The notes: generated by a model from the letters alone, not told the origin. A stretch of DNA of 16,108 bases from Helicobacteraceae bacterium (GCA_015489055.1 WFMO01000085.1:1-16108); one strand, 5' to 3'. Shown: positions 5,967 through 14,796, numbered from the stretch's first letter. Translations and numbers: made by a program.

Positions 5967-7136
5967 TTATTTTTTATTAAATTTTTCACACTCTTCTTGT
6001 GGCTTTGGAAGCCCTGTTTCAGGTGAAAGACAAGGTGCGCTAAAGAGATATCCACTCCACATTCCTTGTAAAGTTTTTACATACACCAATATCCAAAATA
6101 CTAGCAACTGTAATGAAAATAAAAGCCCCAATATTTCAAATGCGGTATAGTCTGTTATTCTCCACAGTTGAAATGTAGCAGCAGTAAATACACCCACGGG
6201 AAAGGTAAACCCCCACCATCCCATATTAAACGGTAATCCTTGCTTAAAAAATCTCAACGTGATAATCCATGCCATAACATACCACCAAAGGCCATATCCC
6301 CACAGCAATAGCCCAACAATAAAGCCAAATGATGACAAGAAACCCGCTATATGAGACAGAAACACACTGGTATATGTCGCTTTTGCTGCTCCTCCTAAAA
6401 GCATCACCCCAAGAGCACCCGTACCTAGTGGTCCTAATGTCAGCCAGCTAGTAGTTGCTAATGCTTTGTTTGGTAATTTATGTGTAACAAGCCTTAAAAA
6501 CAGTATAACTAATATAGAAAGTGCTAATGGAACAGATAGCGCCCACAAAACATAACTGATAATAATTATACCCTCAGCAGTAGCACCAGAGAAATATGGT
6601 GCCAACAAACCACCTGCTGTTGCCGTCACTTCAGCTGCAACAATTGGCATTAACCATAATGCCGTCATATTTTCCAATTTATGTTCCTTTTGTGACGTAA
6701 ACATTATATATGGTATCAACCAACCGCTGCCAATTGCTAAAAATACATCTATCCACCAAAGTATAAGTGCCATACCTATAGCCTGAGAACCGAAAAAATT
6801 TTGTCCGAAAAAGGCAAAACCCTCCAAAACAGGCACAAGCGCCATTGGAATTGCACCTATAAACATTGACTGAATAGGATGATTTAACATTAGTTTAGTA
6901 GTATGAGGATAGAGAATCATTCTTGCTATAAATAAAAATGAAAATAGCGTAAAAAATAATGTATCAACGAACCACAATATCTCACCAAACAACAACTCGC
7001 CTGCAAATAGATCTGCACGTATATTAAATAATGTCAAAAATGCTATTCCTGTTCCCATATTTAATGTAAACCAGTTTGGTGTAAAATTTTCAACAATTTC
7101 CATTATACCTTTATGTTTAAATGGTTTAAAATTCAT
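5967..7136 (-). CDS. TDT-family permease (TehA/SLAC1/Ssu1-like)
   Basis: A 389-residue integral membrane protein with about ten hydrophobic helices. It opens with the family-typical segment ENFTPNWFTLNMGTGIAF (about residues 16-33) and has the long run of Trp- and Gly-rich helices (for example LWGYGLWWYVMAW) seen in the TDT family. Known members move C4-dicarboxylates, tellurite-related anions, chloride/nitrate (SLAC1) or sulfite (yeast Ssu1). Beside TsdA, rhodanese and DsrE, a sulfite or other sulfur-anion exporter is the most attractive reading, but this is inference. The ATG at 7136 has AAAGGAAA upstream and overlaps the end of the tolC-like gene by 11 bases, suggesting coupled translation. 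A second in-frame ATG at 7103 also has a ribosome binding site (AAAGG) and is a possible start. Confidence 0.83.
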   Translation of the reverse strand: MNFKPFKHKGIMEIVENFTPNWFTLNMGTGIAFLTLFNIRADLFAGELLFGEILWFVDTLFFTLFSFLFIARMILYPHTTKLMLNHPIQSMFIGAIPMALVPVLEGFAFFGQNFFGSQAIGMALILWWIDVFLAIGSGWLIPYIMFTSQKEHKLENMTALWLMPIVAAEVTATAGGLLAPYFSGATAEGIIIISYVLWALSVPLALSILVILFLRLVTHKLPNKALATTSWLTLGPLGTGALGVMLLGGAAKATYTSVFLSHIAGFLSSFGFIVGLLLWGYGLWWYVMAWIITLRFFKQGLPFNMGWWGFTFPVGVFTAATFQLWRITDYTAFEILGLLFSLQLLVFWILVYVKTLQGMWSGYLFSAPCLSPETGLPKPQEECEKFNKK

Positions 7137-8478
7137 TTAAGTTTCCTTTAGATGTGATATATCTTTTTGCCAACAAACCTATTCTTTGACTTGTTGAAAT
7201 ACCTGCATAATAATAAAGATTGACGATAGATTTAAGCATGATAGCTTCGGCATCAATATATTTAATTTTTGCACGATAATAATTAACTTCTGCCAATTGA
7301 ACATAGGTTAAACTTTTAACACCATTTTTATAAGATTCAAGAGCGCTTGTAACATAATAATAATTTGCACTTTTTGCATATCTAGTTGCTGAAATATTGC
7401 CTATACTGGAGATAATCTGATTCCAGTTTTGCTCAAATGCTATAGAGTTTTTAAGCTTTGCACTTTGCAGATATTCATTAGCTGCATTCAAATTCAGTCT
7501 AGCTTCTTCAACAGCATCACCGATCTCACCTCCTTGATAAAGAGGTATATTGACTCCGATAAGCGCTTGCGCTACATCTCTTCTGCCCTCTACTGCATTT
7601 GGCTGAGTACTTGCATATCTCATATCCAATGTTACCACAGGATACCGTCTTACACGCTGTTTATCAATATCGTTATTAGCAATTTTTACATATGCTTTAT
7701 ATATTTGAACTTGAGTATTAGAAAATATATTTTTACTCAAATGTTTATAAAATCCATGAGAGAATCGCTTCTTTGCTTTTTCCATGTTTATATGGAACCT
7801 TTTTTGGAAATATCTATTTGATATATCATTGCTGTTAACTAATAATTTTAGATTGCTGAAAGTATAAAGATATTTTTGCTGAATTGTTATCCAATTACTT
7901 TTAGCCTGTTGCAATTGTGCTCTTGCCTGAAATAGATTTGCTTTATCAACCAATCTTAATTTGTACTTTTCATTTGTAATATTAAACAACCTTTTAAATA
8001 ATAAAAAATTACTTTTGGCTATAGCTAAGATTTGGTTTTGCCTTATAAGCTCTATGGACAAATTGGTGATTTTGGCAATAAGCAAAGCTTTCTCATTTTT
8101 TAATTTTAATTTTGATAACATTAAGTGGAGATTGGCATTTTTTATATTATTTAAAAAAAACGGCTGATAAATAGGTTCAACTGCATTTACCGAATATTCA
8201 AACATGCCTCGCGCAAATGATGATGATTGATGTGTAATTAACACATCTTTATACTGATTATATCCAGTATCTAAGCCCAGGCTTATATGCGGCTTATACT
8301 TGTCATACGATTGTTTAGAGCCATACTCTTTGGCTTGCACTTTATAGCTTAATGCTTTTATAGTTGGATTATCCGCCCAACCAAGATGACATAGTGATTT
8401 TAAAGTATATTGTTTTGCATTAAGTATATGTGTGCTCAACAATACAGCAATTAAAAAAAATTGTGCTTTTGTTTTCAT
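7126..8478 (-). CDS. TolC-family outer-membrane efflux/secretion protein
   Basis: A 450-residue protein with a signal peptide (MKTKAQFFLIAVLLSTHILNA) and the duplicated outer-membrane efflux protein layout. The first half has LKSLCHLGWADNPTIKALSY, the usual first helix, then a barrel segment near PHISLGLDTGYN and a long helix with QARAQLQQAKSNW. The second half repeats this with VTLDMRYAST, LIGVNIPLYQGGEIGDAVEEARLNLNAA (the conserved PLYxGG turn) and LTYVQLAEVNYYRAKIKYIDAEA. It would form the trimeric outer-membrane tunnel for a membrane fusion protein. Its ATG at 8478 is two bases from the stop of the fusion-protein gene, and its ribosome binding site (AAAGGA) lies within that gene's end, so the two are one operon. 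It overlaps the TDT permease start. The divergent ybhGFSR-like exporter could also use it. Confidence 0.88.
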   Translation of the reverse strand: MKTKAQFFLIAVLLSTHILNAKQYTLKSLCHLGWADNPTIKALSYKVQAKEYGSKQSYDKYKPHISLGLDTGYNQYKDVLITHQSSSFARGMFEYSVNAVEPIYQPFFLNNIKNANLHLMLSKLKLKNEKALLIAKITNLSIELIRQNQILAIAKSNFLLFKRLFNITNEKYKLRLVDKANLFQARAQLQQAKSNWITIQQKYLYTFSNLKLLVNSNDISNRYFQKRFHINMEKAKKRFSHGFYKHLSKNIFSNTQVQIYKAYVKIANNDIDKQRVRRYPVVTLDMRYASTQPNAVEGRRDVAQALIGVNIPLYQGGEIGDAVEEARLNLNAANEYLQSAKLKNSIAFEQNWNQIISSIGNISATRYAKSANYYYVTSALESYKNGVKSLTYVQLAEVNYYRAKIKYIDAEAIMLKSIVNLYYYAGISTSQRIGLLAKRYITSKGNLNEF

Positions 8479-8479
8479 T

Positions 8480-9763
8480 TTATAAATCCTTTAATAGTTG
8501 AGAAATGCTACTTCTTTCATCTGCATGAATATAAACTGTTGCGGATTGTAATCCAGGCAATATTCTAAAATTATTTTCTTTAATAGTTTTCATACCATTA
8601 GAAGTTATCGTAACAATAATCTTATAATAATTTTCATCAGTATTATTTTTATGTACAATATCAGGTGAAATATAAGTTATCCTGCCTTCTATAGGAATAT
8701 GAGAGTGCACTATAAATGTCGGAAACAAAACAGATACTGATTGATTTAAATGAACTTTAGTTATATCATTAGGATATATAAAAGCCTCTATAGTTACAAA
8801 TTGTGTTGTAGCTATAGTCAGTACCGGACTAAACGGTGTTACAACCTCACCTATGCTATGTACTTGCATATCCATCACTATTCCTGCTTGTGGTGCCTTT
8901 AAAACAGACAAAGAGATAAGATGCTTTAAGATATGTATCTGACTTTTTAACCATGCTAGTTTTGTTTGGACTACTTTTAACTTTCTATTAGCATTATCTG
9001 TATATGCCAAGGTTGCATGTTTTATTTGTTGAAGATTTATCTGTATTTTTTTGTTATTTACATGTAAAGCTGATTGTTTTAATGCCAACAAACCCTGTAA
9101 AAGTTTCATTTTGCGTTGCAGATTAAAAATAACAATCTCATTTACCATTCTTTTTTTATATAATATCTTATATTTAATCAACTCTTTTTTAGTAATAGCC
9201 AATTCAACTTTTGTTGTTGAGATTAAACCGCGTAAACCACTGTTTTGTGAAATTAAAACATCATTATTATCTTTTAAAAGCTTAATTTTAATGTTTAGAA
9301 GCTTAGCTTGAGAAGACAATATCTCTTGACTTTGCTTTTTTAGAAATAGCAGCTTAGGAATTGATGCAAGTGAAGCATTAAGAACTGGTAATTTTACTAA
9401 TTGATGAATTTGGGCAGTTAGCCTGTCCTGTTTTAAAAGATATTCATCATACTTATAGATAACGCTTTTAAGTTTTTGAGTCTCTTTTTTATGGTCAAGT
9501 ACAACAAGCGGTTCATTTTTATAAACCTTATTACCTTGTTGGACATTAAGATGCGTGATAAATCCGCCACTTGGATATCTTAAAACTTTATTGTAATTTT
9601 TTGATATTACAACTCCTTTAGCGACGACATCAGTTACATTTTTTAAAACAAAAATATAAATAATAATCAGACCGACAACCATAGCTATAAAAAGCAACAG
9701 TAAGCTATATCCTTTTGATAATCCATTATTTGGATTGTCTTGTTTAGTTTGTAAAGTTTCCAT
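8480..9763 (-). CDS. HlyD-family membrane fusion protein (type I secretion adaptor-like)
   Basis: The ATG at 9763, with AAGGTG seven bases upstream, is taken as start rather than the longer open frame from 9919, which runs through the promoter. The 427-residue product has a short cytoplasmic tail, one membrane helix (about 20-40), a first lipoyl half (GFITHLNVQQGNKVYKNEPL, about 67-86), a long coiled coil (about 95-285), a second lipoyl half (LKAPQAGIVMDMQVHSIGEV, about 288-307) and a beta-barrel part with PNDITKVHLNQSVSVLFPTF. An uncleaved N-terminal anchor with a barrel of this kind is typical of HlyD/PrtE-type adaptors in type I secretion. The usual partner ATPase (HlyB/PrtD type) is not next to it: TolC and the TDT permease follow instead. 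The ATPase may be elsewhere or lost. Confidence 0.82.
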   Translation of the reverse strand: METLQTKQDNPNNGLSKGYSLLLLFIAMVVGLIIIYIFVLKNVTDVVAKGVVISKNYNKVLRYPSGGFITHLNVQQGNKVYKNEPLVVLDHKKETQKLKSVIYKYDEYLLKQDRLTAQIHQLVKLPVLNASLASIPKLLFLKKQSQEILSSQAKLLNIKIKLLKDNNDVLISQNSGLRGLISTTKVELAITKKELIKYKILYKKRMVNEIVIFNLQRKMKLLQGLLALKQSALHVNNKKIQINLQQIKHATLAYTDNANRKLKVVQTKLAWLKSQIHILKHLISLSVLKAPQAGIVMDMQVHSIGEVVTPFSPVLTIATTQFVTIEAFIYPNDITKVHLNQSVSVLFPTFIVHSHIPIEGRITYISPDIVHKNNTDENYYKIIVTITSNGMKTIKENNFRILPGLQSATVYIHADERSSISQLLKDL

Positions 9764-9940
9764 TTGACACCTTGTGTATAATAAAGTTATGGCATTATAG
9801 CCCAATGGCTTGATTTGATAAAGTTTATCTTGGTTAATAAAATGTTTTATTTTATAAATAAGCGCGCAAAAACTTAGCCAAGAAATTATAAATATTTTAG
9901 ATATAATAATGTCCAACACAATTACTAAAAGGATTTCTTC
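9764..9940. promoter_or_regulatory. Divergent promoter region with two small palindromes
   Basis: This 177-base region separates the fusion-protein operon (minus) from the ybhG-like operon (plus). A minus-strand TATAAT at 9794-9799 lies 31 bases before the ATG at 9763. A plus-strand TATAAT at 9902-9907 lies 34 bases before the GTG at 9941. Between them are two perfect symmetric sites: GATAAAGTTTATC (9817-9829) and AATAAAATGTTTTATT (9836-9851). They are well placed for a regulator acting on both operons. AT-richness makes short palindromes common, so this is tentative. Confidence 0.5.
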
Positions 9941-10906
9941 GTGCCAAAAAATATCTTTTTTTTACTTTTAATTCCGATTCTGTTTACCGGTTGTTTTACC
10001 AAAAAAAATAAAACTCTCACGCTGTATGGCAACATAGATGTCAGAACCGTTATATTGTCTTTTCAAGTTCCTGGTAAAATCAGTAAGCTTTACTATAAAG
10101 AGGGGCAAAAAGTCAAAAAAGGCGATATAGTAGCAACATTGGATAACTCTTTATACAAAACTCGCGTCTTACAAGACGATGCACTCATTCAAGCAAAAAA
10201 AGCGGAAGTCAAAAAACTTGAAAAAGGTTTTCGTTTGCAAGACATAAAACAGGCGCAGGAAAAATTTAATCAACAAAAGATATTAATGCAAAATGCTAAA
10301 AGAACCTTTTTAAGATATAAAGGCTTGTTAGCTTCTAAGTCTGTATCTATCAATAAATACGATGATATTAAAACACAATATAAAAGTATTTTAGCGGCTT
10401 ACCAAATGGCACAAAGCAATTTAGAGTTATTAAAAAGCGGGTACAGGCAAGAAGATATCACAGCTGCAAAAGCACAGTTGAAAGCTCTGCAGTATCAAAG
10501 AGATGAAGCAGAAATAAACTACAAAAGGACAGTTTTACATGCTCCATGCAATGGTATTGTTTTAGTTAGAGTGCGCGAAGCCGGTTCAGTAGTAAATCCA
10601 ACACAGCCTGTTGTTGAGCTAGCCAAAACAAACACTTACTGGGTTAGAGCCTATATGTCTGAAAGAGATTTAGGCCTTGTTAAGTATGGACAAACAGCCG
10701 ATATCTTAACAGATGACGGTAAAACATACCATGGCAGAGTCAGCTTTATATCGCCAATAGCGCAATTTACTCCAAAAACTGTTCAAACACCTCAGTTGCG
10801 AACACAATTGGTTTACAGGTTTAGAGTTTTGTTAAATACAAACTCACAAGGTGTTAAACAGGGAATGCCTGTAACTCTTAAATTTCCAAATATTCAAACT
10901 AAGTAA
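9941..10906 (+). CDS. ybhG: YbhG-like periplasmic adaptor of an ABC exporter
   Basis: A 321-residue protein starting at a GTG with AAAAGGA eight bases upstream. The N-terminus (MPKNIFFLLLIPILFTGC) looks like a lipoprotein signal with Cys18, although Phe at -3 is not ideal, so lipid anchoring is probable rather than certain. It then shows the first lipoyl half (GKISKLYYKEGQKVKKGDIV, 45-64), a coiled-coil hairpin (about 75-195), the second lipoyl half (APCNGIVLVRVREAGSVV, 201-218) and a barrel. The C-terminal stretch FTPKTVQTPQLRTQLVYRFR (276-295) matches, from memory, the equivalent E. coli YbhG segment closely. It should link the inner-membrane ABC-2 permeases to a TolC-type channel. It is first in a four-gene operon, with eight bases to the next gene. 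Confidence 0.87.
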   Translation: MPKNIFFLLLIPILFTGCFTKKNKTLTLYGNIDVRTVILSFQVPGKISKLYYKEGQKVKKGDIVATLDNSLYKTRVLQDDALIQAKKAEVKKLEKGFRLQDIKQAQEKFNQQKILMQNAKRTFLRYKGLLASKSVSINKYDDIKTQYKSILAAYQMAQSNLELLKSGYRQEDITAAKAQLKALQYQRDEAEINYKRTVLHAPCNGIVLVRVREAGSVVNPTQPVVELAKTNTYWVRAYMSERDLGLVKYGQTADILTDDGKTYHGRVSFISPIAQFTPKTVQTPQLRTQLVYRFRVLLNTNSQGVKQGMPVTLKFPNIQTK

Positions 10907-10914
10907 GACTTTTT

Positions 10915-12609
10915 ATGTCTATAATTAATGCTACCAACCTTCGTAAAACCTTTAAAAAAATAGTAGCACTCGATGACATATCGTTATCTGTTTCAGGCGG
11001 ACAGATAACAGGATTGGTAGGTCCTGACGGAGCTGGAAAAACAACGCTTATGCGTCTTTTTGCAGGGCTCATGGTAAAAGATAGCGGAACTTTGGAGATT
11101 TTTGGCTACTCGCTTGCAAAAGATACACCAAAAGTTCAAGAAGATATAGGCTATATGCCTCAAAAATTTGGACTATATGAAGATCTGAGTGTTTTAGAAA
11201 ATATGAAACTTTATGCAAGACTGCATCTTTTAGATAACAACGCCGCACAAAAAAGAATCAAGGAGCTTTTAAAATTTACATCTCTTGAAAAATTCCAATC
11301 TTTTCTAGCCTCCAAACTCTCCGGCGGCATGAAACAAAAATTAGGGCTTGCATGCACTTTGCTTAAAAAACCAAAACTTCTTTTGCTAGATGAGCCTGGT
11401 GTTGGAGTCGATCCTATCTCTAGACGTGAATTATGGGAGATGGTAAGAACGCTTCTTGAAGATGATATCTGCATTATTTGGAGCACCTCCTATCTTGATG
11501 AAGCTTCTTTGTTTGACCATGTTATTTTATTAAATGAAGGCAAGATACTCTTTGACGGCAAACCAAAAGCCCTAACAGACACCATGGCAGGCAGGGCATT
11601 TAAAATAGTTGGCGATATACCCGATAAAAGAGAAACTCTAATGCTTTCATTAAAATATGAAAATGTTAAAGACGGTGTTATTTTGGGTGATAAGATAAAA
11701 CTGATATGTCATGACAAAGACACTTTGCCACCGCTTGATGAGATAAAAGCTCAGGGCTGTCACTATGAAGATGCAGATGTTACTTTTGAAGATGGGTTTT
11801 TAAATATCTTACATGTAAACTTTAACGGTATCTCAAAACTGGCCGAACAGATAAGTGAGATAAAAGTTGAATCTGATTATGTTATAAAAGCCACCAATAT
11901 AACAAAAAAGTTCGGCTCTTTTACGGCGACAGATAATGTAAATTTCAAAATAAAACCAGGTGAGATTTTTGGCTTTTTGGGACCAAACGGTGCCGGCAAA
12001 TCCACCACTTTTAAGATGTTGTGCGGTCTTATAAAACCAACTTCAGGAACAACAGAGGTGTTGGGATACGATCTGTTAAACGCATCTATTAAAGCTAAGA
12101 TGAAAATAGGCTACATGTCACAAAAATTTTCATTATATGAAGATATAGCAGTTATAGCAAATCTTAATTTCTTTGCCGGTATATACGGCTTAAAGGGCAA
12201 AGAAAAAAAACAAAAAGTAGCAGCTATGCTCGATATTTTTTCACTCCAAAGCTATAAAAACAGCCCAACTAAAAGCCTGCCTCTTGGATACAAACAAAGA
12301 CTGGCCTTAGCATGTGCTGTTATGCATAATCCTGTGGTTTTATTTTTAGATGAGCCGACTTCAGGGGTTGACCCCCAAACAAGACGAGAGTTTTGGAATC
12401 ACATCTATGCTATGGTTCAAAAAGGAATGACTGTTATGGTCACTACGCACTTTATGGATGAAGCAGAGTATTGCGACAGGATTGCTCTTATCTATAAAGC
12501 AAAAGTTATAGCACTGGACACTCCGCACAATTTAACTTTACAAGTCTCAAAAAACGCAACAATGGAAGATGCGTTTATCCAACTTATCAAAAGAGATAGA
12601 CGTGAATAA
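10915..12609 (+). CDS. ybhF: YbhF-like double ATP-binding ABC exporter subunit
   Basis: A 564-residue protein with two fused ABC ATPase domains, as in E. coli YbhF. Domain 1: Walker A GPDGAGKT (36-43), signature LSGGMKQ (135-141), Walker B LLLLDEP (155-161); the switch position reads STSYLDEA, so Ser192 replaces the usual His. Domain 2: Walker A GPNGAGKS (356-363), a degenerate signature LPLGYKQ (455-461), Walker B VLFLDEP (475-481) and a normal switch His512 in TTHFMDEA. By simple motif logic one composite site would pair the intact signature with the intact His-bearing domain, and the other would be weak. It drives the two ABC-2 permeases encoded next. Its last eight bases overlap the start of the ybhS-like gene. 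The SD before its ATG is poor, suggesting coupling to ybhG. Confidence 0.9.
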   Translation: MSIINATNLRKTFKKIVALDDISLSVSGGQITGLVGPDGAGKTTLMRLFAGLMVKDSGTLEIFGYSLAKDTPKVQEDIGYMPQKFGLYEDLSVLENMKLYARLHLLDNNAAQKRIKELLKFTSLEKFQSFLASKLSGGMKQKLGLACTLLKKPKLLLLDEPGVGVDPISRRELWEMVRTLLEDDICIIWSTSYLDEASLFDHVILLNEGKILFDGKPKALTDTMAGRAFKIVGDIPDKRETLMLSLKYENVKDGVILGDKIKLICHDKDTLPPLDEIKAQGCHYEDADVTFEDGFLNILHVNFNGISKLAEQISEIKVESDYVIKATNITKKFGSFTATDNVNFKIKPGEIFGFLGPNGAGKSTTFKMLCGLIKPTSGTTEVLGYDLLNASIKAKMKIGYMSQKFSLYEDIAVIANLNFFAGIYGLKGKEKKQKVAAMLDIFSLQSYKNSPTKSLPLGYKQRLALACAVMHNPVVLFLDEPTSGVDPQTRREFWNHIYAMVQKGMTVMVTTHFMDEAEYCDRIALIYKAKVIALDTPHNLTLQVSKNATMEDAFIQLIKRDRRE

Positions 12610-13714
12610 AACAAAACGCATTTTTGCTCTTTTTATCAAAGAAGTGCTACAAATTTCCAGAGATTCAAGTGCTATTTTAATAGCTGTCTTTTTACCGCTC
12701 TTGCTGCTTTTTTTGATGGGCTATGCTATCTCTTTAAACTCAAAACATATTAAGCTAGGCCTAGTTATAGAAAAGTCGTCAAAATATACGCAAAGCTTTG
12801 TAAATGCCTTTAAAACATCACCTAACTTTAATATCAAAATATCTCACACAACACAACAATTTGCCAATGAGATGAAAAATGGCACCCTTGAAGCCATGCT
12901 TGTTGTTCCGTCAACTTTTGAAAAAGATTTAACGCATCATAAGCCGCAACTTCAACTAATAACAGACGGAAGCGAGCCAAACACAGCAGGTTTTACACAA
13001 CAATACGTAAATGCCATCTGGTCAAATTGGCTATCTCAAGAAGGCATATCCATTAACTCCATACCTCCTGCGGTTATCATTAAAACCAGATACTGGTTTA
13101 ACTCACCTTTACTTAGCCGTTATTTTCTTATACCAGGTTCTATTGCAATTATTTTATCGCTTATCGGGACATTGCTGACTGCTTTGGTTGTGGCAAGAGA
13201 ATGGGAACGCGGAACAATGGAAGCCATTATGTCCACTCCCGTAACAATTTTTGAATTTTTAATAGCAAAATTATTTCCATATTATATTTTAGGCATCATA
13301 TCATTAGTTGTCTGCGTGCTCATTGCCCTATTTTGGTTTCATATCCCTTTTAGAGGCTCTTTTTGGCTTTTGTTTGTCTCAGCTTCAGTATATTTGTTTC
13401 CCACACTTGGCTTAGGACTTCTTATCTCAACACTTACCAAAAATCAGTTTATAGCAGCACAAGCCGCGCTAATAAGCGGCTATTTACCAGCACTTTTACT
13501 CTCAGGATTTTTATTTCCAATTGCCAGCATGCCTATGTGGCTACAAGGGCTAACACATATCATCCCTGCTAGATATTTTATCTCTATTTTACAAACGCTT
13601 TTTTTAAGCGGAGATTATTACAATGTAATCATGCCAAATCTCGCATATATGCTTGGACTTGGTTTGATATTTTTTATAATAATTGTCAAAATTACCAAAA
13701 AAAGGCTTGATTGA
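12602..13714 (+). CDS. ybhS: YbhS-like ABC-2 permease
   Basis: A GTG at 12602 is chosen as start (370 residues): it overlaps the end of ybhF by eight bases and begins VNKTKRIFALFIKEVLQISR, which aligns with the start of E. coli YbhS. An ATG at 12569 would add 11 residues but lies deep inside ybhF, with no spaced ribosome binding site. The layout is the ABC-2 type: a first helix (about 25-42), a large periplasmic domain with LITDGSEPNTAGFTQQYV, then a block of about five helices. VVAREWERGTMEAIMSTPV and IIPARYFISILQTLFLSGD are near-identical to YbhS as I recall it. With YbhR it forms the membrane channel of the exporter. Reported or proposed substrates of E. coli YbhGFSR are cationic drugs and Na+/H+; the substrate here is unknown. 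Confidence 0.87.
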   Translation: MNKTKRIFALFIKEVLQISRDSSAILIAVFLPLLLLFLMGYAISLNSKHIKLGLVIEKSSKYTQSFVNAFKTSPNFNIKISHTTQQFANEMKNGTLEAMLVVPSTFEKDLTHHKPQLQLITDGSEPNTAGFTQQYVNAIWSNWLSQEGISINSIPPAVIIKTRYWFNSPLLSRYFLIPGSIAIILSLIGTLLTALVVAREWERGTMEAIMSTPVTIFEFLIAKLFPYYILGIISLVVCVLIALFWFHIPFRGSFWLLFVSASVYLFPTLGLGLLISTLTKNQFIAAQAALISGYLPALLLSGFLFPIASMPMWLQGLTHIIPARYFISILQTLFLSGDYYNVIMPNLAYMLGLGLIFFIIIVKITKKRLD

Positions 13715-14796
13715 TGCAACAGTTGTTGGCTTTTATGAAAAAAGAATTTTTAACGATATGGAGCGATAAAAAATCTAGAATGACCATCATAGTTCCTCCT
13801 CTTGTTCAGTTGGTGCTTTTTTCTTTTGCTGTCACGCTTCAAGTCAAAAACGTAAGCATAGGAGTGTTAGACAGAGACAATACACCGCAAAGCAGATCTA
13901 TAATAAGGTCTTTAAAGTTCAATAAAACATTTATACATGTATATAGACTAAAAAATAAACAACAGTTAAAATCTTATATCGATACTCAAAAAATCATAGC
14001 GGCAGTATCAATCGCACAGGGCTTTGCAAGAGATATCCTCTTACATAAACCTGCCTCCATCCAAGTCATAGCAGACGGACGCAAATCAAATACCGCACAA
14101 ATAACAAAAGAGTATATCCAAATGGCGGCACTTGAACAATATCCAAACCCTTATGCCGGTGCCATAGTAACTAGAAACTGGTTTAATCCAAATCTTATCA
14201 ACTTCTGGTGGATAGTGCCTAGTCTTATTGGCACACTGTCTATGATAATAGCAGTATTACTTACATCGCTCTCCGTTGCAAGGGAGCGTGAGCTTGGAAC
14301 TTTTGATCAGATGTTAGTCGCACCGCTCTCAACTCTTACATTGCTCATGGGCAAGATATTGCCACCCCTTATTATCAGCATATTAGAAGCAACATTCATT
14401 TTTGTAGTTGCTGTGACACTATTTAAGGTTCCATTTTTAGGCTCTGTTTGGATACTCTACATTGGACTTGTGTCTTTTTTATTTTCAATCGTGGGGCTTG
14501 GTCTTTTCATCTCTTCTATATCAAAAACGCAACAACAGGGAGTCTTAGGAGCATTTATTTTAGTCGTTCCTTATGTACTTATGTCAGGGTTTGCAACACC
14601 GGTTGAAAATATGCCCTCATGGCTTATCCCGATGACTAATTTTGTATCACTAAAATATTTTTTGATACTCTTAAAAGGTGTTTTTCTAAAAAACATATCT
14701 CTACATGTAGCCTTAAGCCTTATCTACCCAATGCTGTTGTTAGGTTTTACATCTTTAATTTTTGCAGGATGGTTTTTTCGTAAAAAGGTGACATAG
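13714..14796 (+). CDS. ybhR: YbhR-like ABC-2 permease
   Basis: A 360-residue protein whose ATG at 13714 overlaps the ybhS stop as TGATG, a standard translational-coupling junction. The ABC-2 fold is clear: N-terminal helix after KKEFLTIWSDKKSR, a periplasmic domain with VIADGRKSNTAQITKEYIQ, then the helix block with TSLSVARERELGTFDQMLVA and LMSGFATPVENMPSWL, which match the E. coli YbhR segments I remember (SVAREREQGTLDQLLVSPL, SPVENMPVWLQ). It ends with FRKKVT, similar to FRRKVM in E. coli. It is the last gene of the operon. The 61 bases to the convergent integrase gene hold no clear terminator hairpin. Confidence 0.88.
   Translation: MQQLLAFMKKEFLTIWSDKKSRMTIIVPPLVQLVLFSFAVTLQVKNVSIGVLDRDNTPQSRSIIRSLKFNKTFIHVYRLKNKQQLKSYIDTQKIIAAVSIAQGFARDILLHKPASIQVIADGRKSNTAQITKEYIQMAALEQYPNPYAGAIVTRNWFNPNLINFWWIVPSLIGTLSMIIAVLLTSLSVARERELGTFDQMLVAPLSTLTLLMGKILPPLIISILEATFIFVVAVTLFKVPFLGSVWILYIGLVSFLFSIVGLGLFISSISKTQQQGVLGAFILVVPYVLMSGFATPVENMPSWLIPMTNFVSLKYFLILLKGVFLKNISLHVALSLIYPMLLLGFTSLIFAGWFFRKKVT

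Noticed and set aside
7429..7821. 130-codon open frame on the plus strand inside the tolC-like gene
   Set aside because: Antisense to a clear coding gene, no ribosome binding site, and composition expected from the opposite frame.
9764..9919. N-terminal extension of the HlyD-like protein
   Set aside because: The added residues would read through the predicted promoter and palindromes, and the ATG at 9763 has a good ribosome binding site followed by the normal adaptor N-terminus.
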